Shown here piece after piece: positions 53,968 to 64,000 of a DNA stretch of 64,000 nt. The stretch spans positions 1 to 64,000 of the forward strand of contig CAMCUP010000003.1 in assembly GCA_945878885.1 (NCBI GenBank), read 5' to 3'. Both the position numbers and the translations under genes were made by a program. The DNA is from Polynucleobacter meluiroseus. GTDB taxonomy: Bacteria; Pseudomonadota; Gammaproteobacteria; Burkholderiales; Burkholderiaceae. Under the pieces are notes generated by a model that worked only from the letters and a program-made list of their open reading frames with translations, ran no database searches and was not told the DNA's origin. The first letter of the stretch is position 1. The number at the start of each line of letters is the position of its first letter.

Positions 53968-55863
53968 ATGAATACTCATGAGCATCTAGACCGTCCCATT
54001 GCCCATGCGCATGCTCACACGCCAGAGGAGTTAGTGGCTTCACAGGCGTTTCATGCTCATAAAAAGGGGGATGCTAAACATGCCCACTCAAAGGAAATTA
54101 ATAATCAGCATTTATTAGCTATTGCCTTAGTTCTGACTTTGGGATTTTCGCTGGTAGAGGTGATTGCCGCTTATTGGGCAGGTTCGCTGGCTTTACTTTC
54201 AGACGCTGGCCATATGGTGACCGATGCCGCGGCTTTGGGTCTAGCTTTATTAGCACAAATTATTTCGCGTCGTCCGCCGTCGCCTCGTCATTCTTTTGGG
54301 TTTGGTCGAGCAGAAGCGCTAGCCGCATTTGTTAATGGTTTGGCGATGTTAGTTTTAGTTGTATGGATTGTGTTTGAAGCTATTTCACGCCTATTTACCC
54401 CCCATCAAGTAGACGGCATTATGGTCTCTATCGTTGCCGCGATTGGTTTAGTGATGAATATTGTGGTGGCGTGGGTGTTATCGCGTGATCGCAAAAGTGT
54501 CAATACCCGCGCAGCTTTAGTGCATGTAATGGGCGATTTATTGGGCTCAGTGGCAGCCTTGTTAGCAGGTGTCGTGATTCAGTTTACTGGTTGGATGCAA
54601 GCTGACTCTTGGTTATCTATTTTTGTATCGTTATTAATTCTTAAATCAACCTATTCGATCTTGCGTGAGTCATATCATTTTTTAATGGAAGGAGTGCCGT
54701 TACATATTGATTATTTAGAAGTCGGGCGTGATTTGCGAGCGACTCCTGGGGTGCTTGCTGTACATGATTTACATGTTTGGGAAATGGCACCCAGTTTTCC
54801 TGCGCTAATTGGGCATATTGAGGTTGAGCAAATTGCTGATTGGCCTGCGGTAATGGCACAAATTAATACGATGCTGTTAAATAAACATGGCATTGATCAC
54901 GTAACTTTACAGCCTGAAGTGATGCATGAGCCTGATGCTGAGGATAAGACTAAATTTGATCTGAAGGATCAGCAATCTGCAGTTGCACAGACTACCCTTG
55001 ACATGCAGCGCGGCGATACCTTTTACGTTGAATGTGCGCATTCCGGAGGCCTCCATCGGATGGCGTATCACGCTTGGGGTGATCCTCTTAACCCTCAGGT
55101 TTTAGTTTGTGTACATGGCCTGACTAGGCGAGGCAGCGATTTTAACCAGTTAGCCTTAGCAATGAGTAAACAATACTATGTAGTTTGCCCCGATGTTGTT
55201 GGGCGTGGCGAGTCTGATTGGTTAAGTAATTCGATGCTCTATGGCATACCCCAATACGTTAGTGATATGGTCACTTTGATAGCCCATTTGGGCGTCTCTA
55301 AAGTAGATTGGTTTGGCACCTCGATGGGCGGCATGATTGGTATGGTGTATGCGAGTATGACTGATTCGCCGATTCGTAAATTATTGCTAAATGATGTTGG
55401 ACCACGCATAGAACCTGCCGCATTAAAACGTTTGGGTTCTTACGTTGGCAAGCCCTTACGGTTTATCAACCGCGCCGATGCTTTAGCTCAGTTAAATTTA
55501 CTTTGTGCTACTTTTGGGGAGCATAGCGCGGCAGAATGGGATGAATATAACGGCCCTCATTTAATTGAGCACGAGGGCGCATGGGAAGTGCATTACGATC
55601 CAGCGATTGCCGTGCCTTTTGCTGCAGTTAATGCAATTACCGCTGCTGCAGGAGAAATGGCGCTATGGCATAGCTTTGAGAAAATTCAGGTTCCTATCTT
55701 GATTGTACGTGGCGCCGAGTCTGATTTATTGTCAGCCGCAACCGTGGCCGAAATGTGCCGCCGCAATGCCTATGCCCGGAGCATTGATATTCCTTTTGTT
55801 GGTCATGCGCCAGCATTTATTAAGGCCGAGCAAATTGCGCTGGCCCGCAATTTTTTTAGTTAA
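53968..55863 (+). CDS. Cation diffusion facilitator fused to an alpha/beta hydrolase
   Basis: 631 residues in one uninterrupted frame. Residues 1-45 are His-rich (HAHAH, HAHKKGDAKHAH). Six membrane segments follow (~47-230) with the metal sites Asp79/His82/Asp86 (SDAGHMVTDA) and His186/Asp190 (HVMGD), then a cytoplasmic CDF domain to ~315. A linker leads to an alpha/beta hydrolase (~335-631) with oxyanion VHGLTRRGSDF, nucleophile Ser452 in GTSMGG, an Asp in ESDLLS and His613 in VGHAPAF. In other Burkholderiales the two domains are usually separate proteins as far as I know. The zinc-type exporter half looks active; the hydrolase substrate is unknown. Confidence 0.85.
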   Translation: MNTHEHLDRPIAHAHAHTPEELVASQAFHAHKKGDAKHAHSKEINNQHLLAIALVLTLGFSLVEVIAAYWAGSLALLSDAGHMVTDAAALGLALLAQIISRRPPSPRHSFGFGRAEALAAFVNGLAMLVLVVWIVFEAISRLFTPHQVDGIMVSIVAAIGLVMNIVVAWVLSRDRKSVNTRAALVHVMGDLLGSVAALLAGVVIQFTGWMQADSWLSIFVSLLILKSTYSILRESYHFLMEGVPLHIDYLEVGRDLRATPGVLAVHDLHVWEMAPSFPALIGHIEVEQIADWPAVMAQINTMLLNKHGIDHVTLQPEVMHEPDAEDKTKFDLKDQQSAVAQTTLDMQRGDTFYVECAHSGGLHRMAYHAWGDPLNPQVLVCVHGLTRRGSDFNQLALAMSKQYYVVCPDVVGRGESDWLSNSMLYGIPQYVSDMVTLIAHLGVSKVDWFGTSMGGMIGMVYASMTDSPIRKLLLNDVGPRIEPAALKRLGSYVGKPLRFINRADALAQLNLLCATFGEHSAAEWDEYNGPHLIEHEGAWEVHYDPAIAVPFAAVNAITAAAGEMALWHSFEKIQVPILIVRGAESDLLSAATVAEMCRRNAYARSIDIPFVGHAPAFIKAEQIALARNFFS

Positions 55864-55899
55864 GCGGCGTAGTTTCTCAATATTTTTTGATCATTAGTG

Positions 55900-57876
55900 A
55901 TGCCAACAGCAAAACTAACTAATGATCTAAGACATGACTATTGGCATGGCGAAGCACCTGCAGACCATGCCCTTGGTGTGCATTCTATTCTGCATACTCT
56001 TGAGCTTGATGCCAACAGCTTAATTGCTGCGCAACACCTTGATAATGAGCAAAATAAAGATGCTTTAGTTAAGTTGCTGGGCACAGAGGCAGCACAATTA
56101 TTGTTGGGCTATCGTGGTTTACGTCAAGCCCAAGCAAAACTCATCGATAAAACGGGTGTAGCCAGCGTTGCCGGGCAAGAAGAAATGCTGCGCAAAATGC
56201 TTTTAGCTTTTGGTAGTGATTTGCGGGTGGTGCTAATTTACCTAGCTTCGCGCCTACAAAGTTTGCGTTGGATAACACAAGCAGCTATTTCTATGCCTAG
56301 CGCCTGGGGTCAAACGGTTTTAGAAATTGATGCTAGTTTAGCGAACCGTTTAGGTATTTGGCAAATGAAATGGGAAATGGAGGATTTGGCTTTTCGTCTC
56401 GTATCGCCTACTGAGTACCGCAAGATTGCGAAGATGCTTGATGCCAAACGAACAGAGCGTGAAAGTTTAATTAAAAATGTCATTACCGAATTACAGACAG
56501 CGTTAGCTAATGCACAAATTAAGTGTGAGGTGCATGGGCGCCCTAAACATATTTTTAGCATTTGGAAAAAAATGCAAGGCAAAGCATTAGATTTTGCAAA
56601 TTTGTATGATGTTAGGGCATTTCGGGTAGTGGTCGAAGATATTAAGGGCTGCTATACCGTTTTAGGCTTAGTTCATCAGCTTTGGCAGCCGATTCCACGC
56701 GAGTTTGATGACTATATTGCGCGGCCAAAGTTAAATGGTTACCAGTCTTTGCATACGGTGGTGATGAACGATAATGGAATTGCATTTGAAATTCAAATTC
56801 GTACCGAGGCTATGCATCAACAAGCTGAATTTGGTTTGGCTGCCCATTGGCGCTATAAAGAGGGGCAAGCAGCGGGAACCCAGAGTGCGGTGAGTGCCTA
56901 TGAACAACAAATTGCTTGGGCTAGGCAGCTAATTTCTTGGAAGGAAGATGCTTGGGAGCACTTAAAACACCATGAAATTGATGGGCATATCTATGTCTTA
57001 ACACCGCTTGGTAAAGTCATTGCCCTAGAAAAAGGTTCAACGCCGATTGATTTTGCTTATGCCGTGCATACAGATCTGGGTCATCGCTGCAGGGGCGCCC
57101 ATGTAGATGGTGCAATGGTCCCTTTAGATACACCTCTAGCCAATGGTCAAACAGTAGACATCATTGCGGTAAAGCAAGGTGGCCCTTCGCGCGACTGGAT
57201 TAGCCCCGATCGTTCGTATTTACGCTCCCACCGAGCGCGCTCAAAAGTACGTGCTTGGTTTAATGCTTTAGATGATGATTCTTTAGGAATATCGAGTAAG
57301 TCTAATTTAGAGGCAAAGCCTACCAAAAATCTAGAACCAATAGTATTGCATGCTGGCACCAATAAACCTGGCGGTAGTGGTGGCGATGTTTTGGTGGTGG
57401 GTATTGATTCTTTATTAACCCAATTGGCGCGATGTTGCCGACCGGTACCACCCGATGCAATCATTGGTTTTGTAACTTTGGGGCGGGGGGTCTCGATTCA
57501 CCGGCGCTCATGCAAAACCTTTCTGAAGTTGTTAGAGCGCGCGCCTGAACGGGTCATTCAAACTGCTTGGAATGAAGAGACTCAAGCTAAACCTGGAAAG
57601 GCTGCGGTTACCCTTAGGTCTAGCAAGGTAAGTAAGCAACCCAGACTTTATCAAGCCGACCTAGCAGTGACGGCTTTAGATCATCCTGAGCTATTGCGTG
57701 AATTATTCGAAATAATTACGCGTCAAGGTGTGCATGTTATTGATTTGCGTAAATCGTTTAAGCGTGGGCAGGCACAAATCCTATTTACTATAGAAATTAG
57801 CAACATCGAAGCCCTTCGTTTAGTGCAAAACGGCCTAGAGGACGTCTCGGGGGTGCTAAAGGTTCAACGGCGGTGA
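55900..57876 (+). CDS. relA: RelA-type (p)ppGpp synthetase
   Basis: About 658 residues (ATG 55900; a GTG lies just before). The N-terminal region is a degenerate HD domain without the His-Asp pair, so no hydrolase activity is expected. The synthetase domain carries RPKHIFSIWKKMQGK, YDVRAFRVVV, EFDDYIARPKLNGYQSLH (EFDD is the RelA rather than SpoT signature) and EIQIRTEAMHQQAE. TGS (HIYVLTPLGKVIAL), a zinc-finger-like part (LARCCRPVPPD) and ACT domains follow. It makes the stringent-response alarmone on starved ribosomes. Shorter than E. coli RelA (744). Confidence 0.93.
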   Translation: MPTAKLTNDLRHDYWHGEAPADHALGVHSILHTLELDANSLIAAQHLDNEQNKDALVKLLGTEAAQLLLGYRGLRQAQAKLIDKTGVASVAGQEEMLRKMLLAFGSDLRVVLIYLASRLQSLRWITQAAISMPSAWGQTVLEIDASLANRLGIWQMKWEMEDLAFRLVSPTEYRKIAKMLDAKRTERESLIKNVITELQTALANAQIKCEVHGRPKHIFSIWKKMQGKALDFANLYDVRAFRVVVEDIKGCYTVLGLVHQLWQPIPREFDDYIARPKLNGYQSLHTVVMNDNGIAFEIQIRTEAMHQQAEFGLAAHWRYKEGQAAGTQSAVSAYEQQIAWARQLISWKEDAWEHLKHHEIDGHIYVLTPLGKVIALEKGSTPIDFAYAVHTDLGHRCRGAHVDGAMVPLDTPLANGQTVDIIAVKQGGPSRDWISPDRSYLRSHRARSKVRAWFNALDDDSLGISSKSNLEAKPTKNLEPIVLHAGTNKPGGSGGDVLVVGIDSLLTQLARCCRPVPPDAIIGFVTLGRGVSIHRRSCKTFLKLLERAPERVIQTAWNEETQAKPGKAAVTLRSSKVSKQPRLYQADLAVTALDHPELLRELFEIITRQGVHVIDLRKSFKRGQAQILFTIEISNIEALRLVQNGLEDVSGVLKVQRR

Positions 57877-57894
57877 TAAACTTAGCACTTAAAT

Positions 57895-57971
57895 AGGCTC
57901 GTAGCTCAGCTGGTTAGAGCACCACCTTGACATGGTGGGGGTCGTTGGTTCGAGTCCAATCGAGCCTACCA
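57895..57971 (+). tRNA. tRNA-Val (anticodon GAC)
   Basis: 77 bases including an encoded CCA end. Acceptor AGGCTCG pairs with CGAGCCT; D arm GCTC..GAGC with loop AGCTGGTTA; anticodon stem CCACC/GGTGG with loop TTGACAT giving anticodon GAC; T arm GTTGG/CCAAT with loop TTCGAGT. It lies 18 bases after relA and is followed by a terminator. Confidence 0.97.
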
Positions 57972-57991
57972 ACGAATTGTCCCAGTAGGGC

Positions 57992-58029
57992 GCGGTTTCG
58001 CAACAGTGAGCGAGTTACCGCACTTTTTT
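57992..58029 (+). terminator. Terminator after tRNA-Val
   Basis: GCGGT (57992-57996) pairs with ACCGC (58017-58021), extended inside by TCGC/GCGA, then six T within 58024-58029. It separates the tRNA from the thrS operon. Confidence 0.8.
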
Positions 58030-58062
58030 ATGGGTTAGCTAGAATTGCAAAGAGGAGTATGA

Positions 58063-60000
58063 ATGCTGGCAGTAGGCTTACCTGATGGATCAAAACGCGA
58101 GTTTGTGGCGCCAGTTACAGTTGCTGAGGTAGCGCAAAGTATTGGTAGTGGCCTCGCTAAAGCAGCCTTAGCGGGCGTAGTTGATGGGCGTTTAGTTGAT
58201 TTGAGTTTTACCCTAGATCATGACGTTCAATTAGCCATTATTACTGATAAAAGTCCTGAGGCCTTAGAAATTGTGCGCCATTCAACTGCGCATTTATTAG
58301 CCTATGCTGTCAAACAATTATTTCCCGAAGTGCAAGTCACCATTGGCCCTGTAATTGAAAATGGGTTTTATTATGATTTTTCATTTCATCGCCCATTTAC
58401 TCCCGATGATTTAAGTGCCATAGAAAAGCGGATGCATGAATTGGCTAAAAAAAATGAGCCAGTAGTGCGGCGGGTGCTACCGCGCGATGAAGCAATTCAA
58501 TACTTTAAAGAGCAAGGTGAATTTTATAAGGCTGAAATTATTGCTAGCATTCCAGCTAATCAAGAAGTCTCGCTTTACGCCGAAGGTGGTTTTACTGATC
58601 TATGCCGTGGCCCACATGTGCCTGCAACCGGCAAGTTAAAAGTCTTTAAGTTGATGAAGCTTGCTGGCGCCTACTGGCGGGGCGACAGTAAAAATGAAAT
58701 GCTACAGCGTATTTACGGCACTGCTTGGTTAAAGCAAGAGGATCAAGACGCTTATTTACAGATGCTAGAAGAGGCTGAAAAACGCGATCATCGCCGCTTA
58801 GCCAAGCAACTTGACTTATTTCATTTTCAAGATGAAGCACCTGGCCTCGTATTTTGGCACCCTAAGGGGTGGTCAATTTGGCAAGAGCTTGAGCAATACA
58901 TGCGGCGCGTATATCAACAAGAAAACTATCAAGAAGTAAAAGCACCACAAATTTTAGATCGATCGTTGTGGGAAAAATCGGGTCATTGGGAAAACTATAA
59001 AGATAATATGTTTACTACTGATTCTGAAAATCGGGCTTACGCCTTAAAGCCGATGAATTGTCCAGGTCATATACAAATTTTTAATTCGGCTTTGCACAGT
59101 TATCGCGAATTGCCCTTGCGGTTTGGTGAGTTTGGGCAATGCCATCGTAATGAGCCTTCAGGCGCACTCCATGGACTGATGCGGGTACGTGGCTTCACTC
59201 AAGATGACGGACACATTTTTTGCACTGAAGATCAAATTCAAAGCGAAGTAGCTACGTTTGATAAAGCGGTACGAGCGGTATATGCTGATTTTGGCTTTAC
59301 TGAAATTGCCGTCAAATTAGCTTTACGGCCAGCAAAACGGGTTGGCAGTGATGCTGTTTGGGATAAAGCAGAAAATGCCTTACGTGGTGCCTTAGCTGAA
59401 TCCTTGGGTAGTTCTGGGCAGGGCTGGGAAGAGTTGCCAGGCGAAGGTGCTTTTTATGGCCCAAAAATTGAATACCACCTGAAGGACTCGATTGGGCGTT
59501 CTTGGCAGTGTGGGACGATGCAGGTTGATTTTTCGATGCCCGAGCGATTGGGGGCTGAATATGTGGCCGAAGATAACAGCCGGCAGGTGCCGGTGATGTT
59601 GCATCGTGCCATTGTGGGCTCATTAGAGCGTTTTATCGGTATTTTGATTGAAAACCATGCAGGGGCTATGCCAACTTGGTTGGCTCCCATCCAAGCGGTG
59701 GTGCTAAATATTTCTGAAAATTCTGCTGCATATGCGCAACAAATTCAGCAAATCCTGAAAAAACAAGGGTTTAGGGTTGATGCAGATTTGCGAAATGAGA
59801 AAATTACCTATAAAATACGCGAGCATGCATTACAAAAAGTGCCTTATTTGCTTGTTGTTGGCGATAAAGAGCTTGAAAGTAATACAGTGGCCGTTCGTGC
59901 CCGTGGCGGAGTAGATTTAGGGGTAATGCCTTTAGATTCCTTCGTTGCCCGACTCCAGCAGGATATTGTCCAGAAAGTCGGTCCCGAGCTAGTTAGTTAG
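58063..60000 (+). CDS. thrS: Threonine-tRNA ligase
   Basis: 645 residues, normal length. N-terminal TGS domain ([19 protein letters not shown]), an editing domain with [16 protein letters not shown] and the [13 protein letters not shown] zinc/editing part, class II core with [10 protein letters not shown] (zinc Cys), [25 protein letters not shown] and zinc His, motif 3 [19 protein letters not shown], then an anticodon-binding domain. AGAGGAG lies upstream of ATG 58063; an out-of-frame ATG at 58059 is ignored. It heads the translation operon thrS-infC-rpmI-rplT-pheS-pheT. Confidence 0.97.
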   Translation: MLAVGLPDGSKREFVAPVTVAEVAQSIGSGLAKAALAGVVDGRLVDLSFTLDHDVQLAIITDKSPEALEIVRHSTAHLLAYAVKQLFPEVQVTIGPVIENGFYYDFSFHRPFTPDDLSAIEKRMHELAKKNEPVVRRVLPRDEAIQYFKEQGEFYKAEIIASIPANQEVSLYAEGGFTDLCRGPHVPATGKLKVFKLMKLAGAYWRGDSKNEMLQRIYGTAWLKQEDQDAYLQMLEEAEKRDHRRLAKQLDLFHFQDEAPGLVFWHPKGWSIWQELEQYMRRVYQQENYQEVKAPQILDRSLWEKSGHWENYKDNMFTTDSENRAYALKPMNCPGHIQIFNSALHSYRELPLRFGEFGQCHRNEPSGALHGLMRVRGFTQDDGHIFCTEDQIQSEVATFDKAVRAVYADFGFTEIAVKLALRPAKRVGSDAVWDKAENALRGALAESLGSSGQGWEELPGEGAFYGPKIEYHLKDSIGRSWQCGTMQVDFSMPERLGAEYVAEDNSRQVPVMLHRAIVGSLERFIGILIENHAGAMPTWLAPIQAVVLNISENSAAYAQQIQQILKKQGFRVDADLRNEKITYKIREHALQKVPYLLVVGDKELESNTVAVRARGGVDLGVMPLDSFVARLQQDIVQKVGPELVS

Positions 60001-60052
60001 GGCTTTGGGTGAATTTTGACGGTTTTTATTGTTTTTTATAAGGAATTAGAAG

Positions 60053-60574
60053 ATCGCTACTGATAAATTGCAGCGCATTAACGGAGAAATTACTGCTCCT
60101 GAAGTGCGTTTGATTGGGTCCGACGGTGAAGCCGTTGGTGTAGTTAAGTTGTTAGATGCCTTAAGGATGGCTGAGGAGCAAGAAACCGATTTGGTTGAAA
60201 TTGCTCCTACCGCTTTGCCACCAGTAGCTCGTTTAATGGACTTCGGTAAATTTAAGTATCAAGAAGCTAAGCGCCAGCATGAAGCTAAGCTGAAGCAAAA
60301 GGTAATTCAGGTGAAAGAAGTGAAATTTCGCCCCGGTACCGATGATGGTGATTATGGCGTGAAGTTACGCAATTTAATTCGCTTCTTAGAAGATGGCGAT
60401 AAAACGAAAATTACGCTGCGGTTTCGTGGTCGGGAAATGGCCCACCAAGAAATCGGGGCAAGAATGCTGGATCGTTTGAAATTGGATCTTGAGCCCTTTG
60501 GTCAAGTTGAACAATTTCCTAAAATGGAAGGCCGTCAAATGGTGATGGTCTTATCCCCAGCGAAAAAGAAATAA
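60053..60574 (+). CDS. infC: Translation initiation factor IF-3, starting at ATC
   Basis: 173 residues. The start is the rare codon ATC at 60053, 6-7 bases after AAGGAA; the protein then reads [21 protein letters not shown], the full IF-3 N terminus. A later TTG (60068) would remove the first conserved residues. IF-3 binds the 30S subunit and rejects non-standard start codons, so a rare start gives the known negative feedback (ATT in E. coli). Both domains are complete, ending [16 protein letters not shown]. Confidence 0.95.
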   Translation: MATDKLQRINGEITAPEVRLIGSDGEAVGVVKLLDALRMAEEQETDLVEIAPTALPPVARLMDFGKFKYQEAKRQHEAKLKQKVIQVKEVKFRPGTDDGDYGVKLRNLIRFLEDGDKTKITLRFRGREMAHQEIGARMLDRLKLDLEPFGQVEQFPKMEGRQMVMVLSPAKKK

Positions 60575-60575
60575 T

Positions 60576-60613
60576 CATGTGCCTAGGCGCATGACAAGAG
60601 CAGCTAGAGCTGC
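60576..60613 (+). promoter_or_regulatory. Two hairpins in the infC-rpmI leader
   Basis: The 132-base gap between infC and rpmI has no gene. CATGTGCC/GGCGCATG (60576-60593, one G-T pair) and GCAGCT/AGCTGC (60600-60613) form two adjacent stems with no T run. In other bacteria ribosomal protein L20 binds structured RNA in this leader to repress rpmI-rplT, so a similar control site is possible, though not shown. Confidence 0.4.
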
Positions 60614-60706
60614 CGAGCTTGTAGTAGTTAGTTGTGTGAGTCAAGGTACAGGAAGTGTAGCCGTCGGTTGCCACCTTAGATCACGAGAGAATGAAAGGGA
60701 GTAGTC

Positions 60707-60904
60707 ATGCCCAAGATGAAAACCAAGAGTAGCGCTAAAAAGCGCTTCACGGTGCGCGCTAGCGGATCGATTAAACGGGGTCAGGCTTTTAAACGCCATA
60801 TCCTTACCAAAAAAACCACTAAAAATAAGCGTCAATTACGTGGCTCAACCGAAGTAGCTAAAGCAGATGTGAAGTCAATTCGCGCTATGCTTCCCTACGC
60901 ATAA
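60707..60904 (+). CDS. rpmI: 50S ribosomal protein L35
   Basis: 65 residues, strongly basic. It begins [26 protein letters not shown] and contains the L35 core ([19 protein letters not shown] in part). AAAGGGAGTAG precedes the ATG. It belongs to the large subunit and is followed 24 bases later by rplT. Length is normal. Confidence 0.97.
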   Translation: MPKMKTKSSAKKRFTVRASGSIKRGQAFKRHILTKKTTKNKRQLRGSTEVAKADVKSIRAMLPYA

Positions 60905-60928
60905 ACCCAGACTAGATAGGAGAATGTA

Positions 60929-61291
60929 ATGTCAAGAGTCAAACGTGGGGTTACCGCAAGAGCCCGTCATAAAAAAATTACTGATGCTGCTTCAGGTTAT
61001 CGGGGGCGTCGTAACAACGTCTTTCGCGTTGCTAAAGAAGCAGTTATGCGCGCTGGCCAATACGCCTATCGCGATCGCCGTAACAAGAAACGCGTTTTTC
61101 GTGCTCTATGGATTGCCCGCATCAATGCTGCAGTTCGCGAACACGATATGAGCTATAGCGTATTTATGAATGGTATGAAAAAAGCCCAGATCGAACTCGA
61201 TCGCAAAGTGCTTTCTGATATGGCCATTATGGATAAAGATGCTTTCGCTGCTTTGGTTACGCGGATTAAATCCACAGTAGCCGCAGCTTAA
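60929..61291 (+). CDS. rplT: 50S ribosomal protein L20
   Basis: 120 residues. [33 protein letters not shown] and [22 protein letters not shown] (in the first two thirds) are diagnostic. L20 is essential for early 50S assembly and in many bacteria represses its own operon. The second residue is Ser where most homologues have Pro. AGGAG precedes the ATG. Confidence 0.98.
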   Translation: MSRVKRGVTARARHKKITDAASGYRGRRNNVFRVAKEAVMRAGQYAYRDRRNKKRVFRALWIARINAAVREHDMSYSVFMNGMKKAQIELDRKVLSDMAIMDKDAFAALVTRIKSTVAAA

Positions 61292-61311
61292 TTTACTATT
61301 CATTAAGCTGA

Positions 61312-62364
<1,053 letters not shown>

Positions 62365-62370
62365 TACAAT

Positions 62371-64000
62371 ATGCAATTTTCTGAATCGTGGTTACGTCAA
62401 TTTGTTAATCCGGCACTCGATAGTGACGGCTTAGCGCATGCTATGACCATGGCTGGGCTTGAGGTAGAAGACCAATCTGCAGTGGCACCACCATTTACTA
62501 AAGTAGTCGTTGCGCAAATTGTCTCAACTGAGCAGCATCCAGATGCCGATCGTTTGCGGGTTTGTAAAGTCAATGCTGGCACCGGTACAGAACTTACGAT
62601 TGTTTGTGGGGCACCTAATGCACGAGCCGGGATCAAAATTCCTTGTGCACTAGTTGGGGCTAATCTGCCACCAGCTGAAGTCGGCGGTAAACCTTTAATC
62701 ATTAAAATGGGGAAGTTACGCGGCGTTGAAAGCCAAGGTATGCTGTGTTCAGGTCGCGAATTAGGCCTAGGCGACGACCAGGCTGGTATCTTTGAGCTAC
62801 CTGCTGAGGCACCAATTGGCGAAGACCTACGTACCTATCTTCATTTAGATGGACAAATTTTTGTAGTGAAGTTAACCCCAAATAAAGCCGATTGTTTATC
62901 GGTAATGGGTATGGCGCGTGAAGTTGCAGCAATTACGCAGACTCCATTGTGCCGTTCGCCCATTAAGCCAGTAAACATAACAATTCCAGATCGTCTCAAG
63001 GTATCTATTCTTGATAGTGATTTATGTGGCCGTTTTGCGGGGAGAATAATTCGTAGTGTTAATGCCATGGCCGCCACTCCTGAATGGGTAGTGCAGCGCT
63101 TAAGGAGTGCCGGGCAGCGTAGTATTTCGCCGCTAGTCGATTTATCTAACTACGTGATGTTAGAGCTGGGCCAACCAAGCCATGTCTTTGATTTAGATCG
63201 TTTAGCGGGTGACTTGACAGTGCGCTGGGCTAAGCCAACCGAAAGTATTGAATTATTGAATGGTCAAACATTAACGCCAATTGCCTTTGGCACAGATCTT
63301 GGTGCCCAGATCGTCAATGGTGTTGGCGTAGTAGCAGATGAAAAAGGCTTAGTGAGTTTAGCCGGAGTTATGGGTGGTAATAGCTGCGCTGTAAGTGACC
63401 AAACTACTAATATTTATGTCGAAGCTGCCTTCTGGTGGCCGGCAGCGATTCAAGGTAGAGCGCGACGCTTTAATTTTACAACTGATGCCGGTCATCGCTT
63501 TGAACGCGGGGTTGATCCCCAAGCGACGGTTGAATGTTTAGAGTATTTATCGGCATTAATTATCGAAGTATGTGGCGGCCAAGCTGGTCCAATTGATGAC
63601 CAAATCATTGTTTTACCTACACGCAAACCAGTTACTCTGCGGTTGCAGCGAGCTATGCAAATTATTGGTATTCCATTAACGGTTGATTTGGTAAGCGAAA
63701 TCTTCACTCGTCTAGGTTTTGACTTTACTGTGCAGTCAGCGGCAAGCGATACCATTTTTGAGGTTACGCCGCCAAGTTATCGTTTTGATATAGAAATTGA
63801 AGAAGACTTAATTGAGGAGCTTGCTCGTCTTTATGGGTTTGAACATATTCCGGATTTACCCCCGCGGGGTTTAATGGTGATGCCAGCTAACCCAGAAAAG
63901 CTACAAAACATTCATGCCTTGCGTCATCGTTTAGCGCAGCAGGGGTATCAAGAAGTAGTCAATTTTGGTTTTATTGAAGCTGAGCTTGAAAATCAATTGG
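62371..64000 (+). CDS. pheT: Phenylalanine-tRNA ligase beta subunit (3' end outside window)
   Basis: 543 codons are visible, from ATG 62371 (MQFSESWLRQFVNPALDS) to the right edge with no stop, so about the last third is missing. The tRNA-binding EMAP-II-like domain (~40-150: VVVAQIVSTEQHPDADRLRVCKV), the B3/B4 editing region (ISPLVDLSNYVMLELGQPSHVFDLD), the B5 domain and the start of the pseudo-class-II core (IEEDLIEELARLYGFEHIP) are present in order. The gene is normal as far as it is seen. Confidence 0.96.
   Translation, partial: MQFSESWLRQFVNPALDSDGLAHAMTMAGLEVEDQSAVAPPFTKVVVAQIVSTEQHPDADRLRVCKVNAGTGTELTIVCGAPNARAGIKIPCALVGANLPPAEVGGKPLIIKMGKLRGVESQGMLCSGRELGLGDDQAGIFELPAEAPIGEDLRTYLHLDGQIFVVKLTPNKADCLSVMGMAREVAAITQTPLCRSPIKPVNITIPDRLKVSILDSDLCGRFAGRIIRSVNAMAATPEWVVQRLRSAGQRSISPLVDLSNYVMLELGQPSHVFDLDRLAGDLTVRWAKPTESIELLNGQTLTPIAFGTDLGAQIVNGVGVVADEKGLVSLAGVMGGNSCAVSDQTTNIYVEAAFWWPAAIQGRARRFNFTTDAGHRFERGVDPQATVECLEYLSALIIEVCGGQAGPIDDQIIVLPTRKPVTLRLQRAMQIIGIPLTVDLVSEIFTRLGFDFTVQSAASDTIFEVTPPSYRFDIEIEEDLIEELARLYGFEHIPDLPPRGLMVMPANPEKLQNIHALRHRLAQQGYQEVVNFGFIEAELENQL

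Noticed and set aside
58059..58085. Short frame ATG 58059 as a thrS leader peptide
   Set aside because: It has only eight codons, overlaps the real start and carries no run of Thr codons.

Overview
The window looks like the chromosome of an AT-leaning betaproteobacterium of the Burkholderiaceae, most like a Polynucleobacter-type freshwater bacterium. This is inferred from gene content and order: thrS-infC-rpmI-rplT-pheS-pheT beside a tRNA-Val and relA, DUF2069 next to a WrbA-type flavoprotein, several Bug-type (tripartite tricarboxylate family) binding proteins, and many Tat-exported solute-binding proteins. I saw no phage, insertion sequence, CRISPR array or rRNA.

Bases 1-39000 are a long run of uptake-plus-catabolism clusters, almost all on the plus strand. 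(1) 1-8435: the end of a fatty-acid hydroxylase gene, an ABM-type protein, a GntR regulator, a complete branched-chain-type ABC importer with a terminator behind its binding-protein gene, then a PanB homologue lacking two usual metal ligands and an intact PanE-type reductase. (2) 8505-14874: a tandem glycine riboswitch before an unusual ketopantoate/opine-type dehydrogenase, followed by a 2-oxo-acid-type TRAP transporter and a leaderless gamma-glutamyltransferase-family protein. (3) 14988-22210: lipoprotein SodC, then a nitrate/taurine-type ABC importer, a GMC oxidoreductase, a Bug protein, a RidA protein and an FAH-family hydrolase. (4) 22245-33461: a divergent GntR/UTRA regulator and a plus-strand cluster of a second leaderless GGT-family protein, a three-subunit biotin-dependent carboxylase, a second nitrate/taurine-type ABC importer, a BKACE-type enzyme, an RraA-type protein and a Bug protein. 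This is the best candidate for an undescribed pathway. (5) 33554-39019: alpha-carbonic anhydrase, a membrane-tethered TAXI-type receptor with a small secreted protein, then a Bug protein, a 2-hydroxyacid dehydrogenase and a class II aldolase.

Bases 39100-55900 are more mixed: a chemoreceptor preceded by four copies of a 20-bp repeat, TerC, a histone-tail/CYTH fusion protein, a two-gene chromate transporter, an FAD-linked oxidase, DUF2069, WrbA-like, YihY, a CBS-pair protein, AroC, an MFS carrier, ETF:quinone oxidoreductase, a two-subunit 3-oxoacid CoA-transferase and a cation efflux/alpha-beta hydrolase fusion.

Bases 55900-64000 are housekeeping: relA, tRNA-Val(GAC) with its own terminator, thrS, infC (starting at ATC), rpmI, rplT, pheS and the first part of pheT, which runs off the right edge.

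The whole suggests an organism living on small, dilute organic acids and amides. Eight solute receptors of five families lie within about 35 kb, each beside a few enzymes that could open, oxidise, carboxylate or cleave the imported compound. Substrates cannot be read from the sequence.
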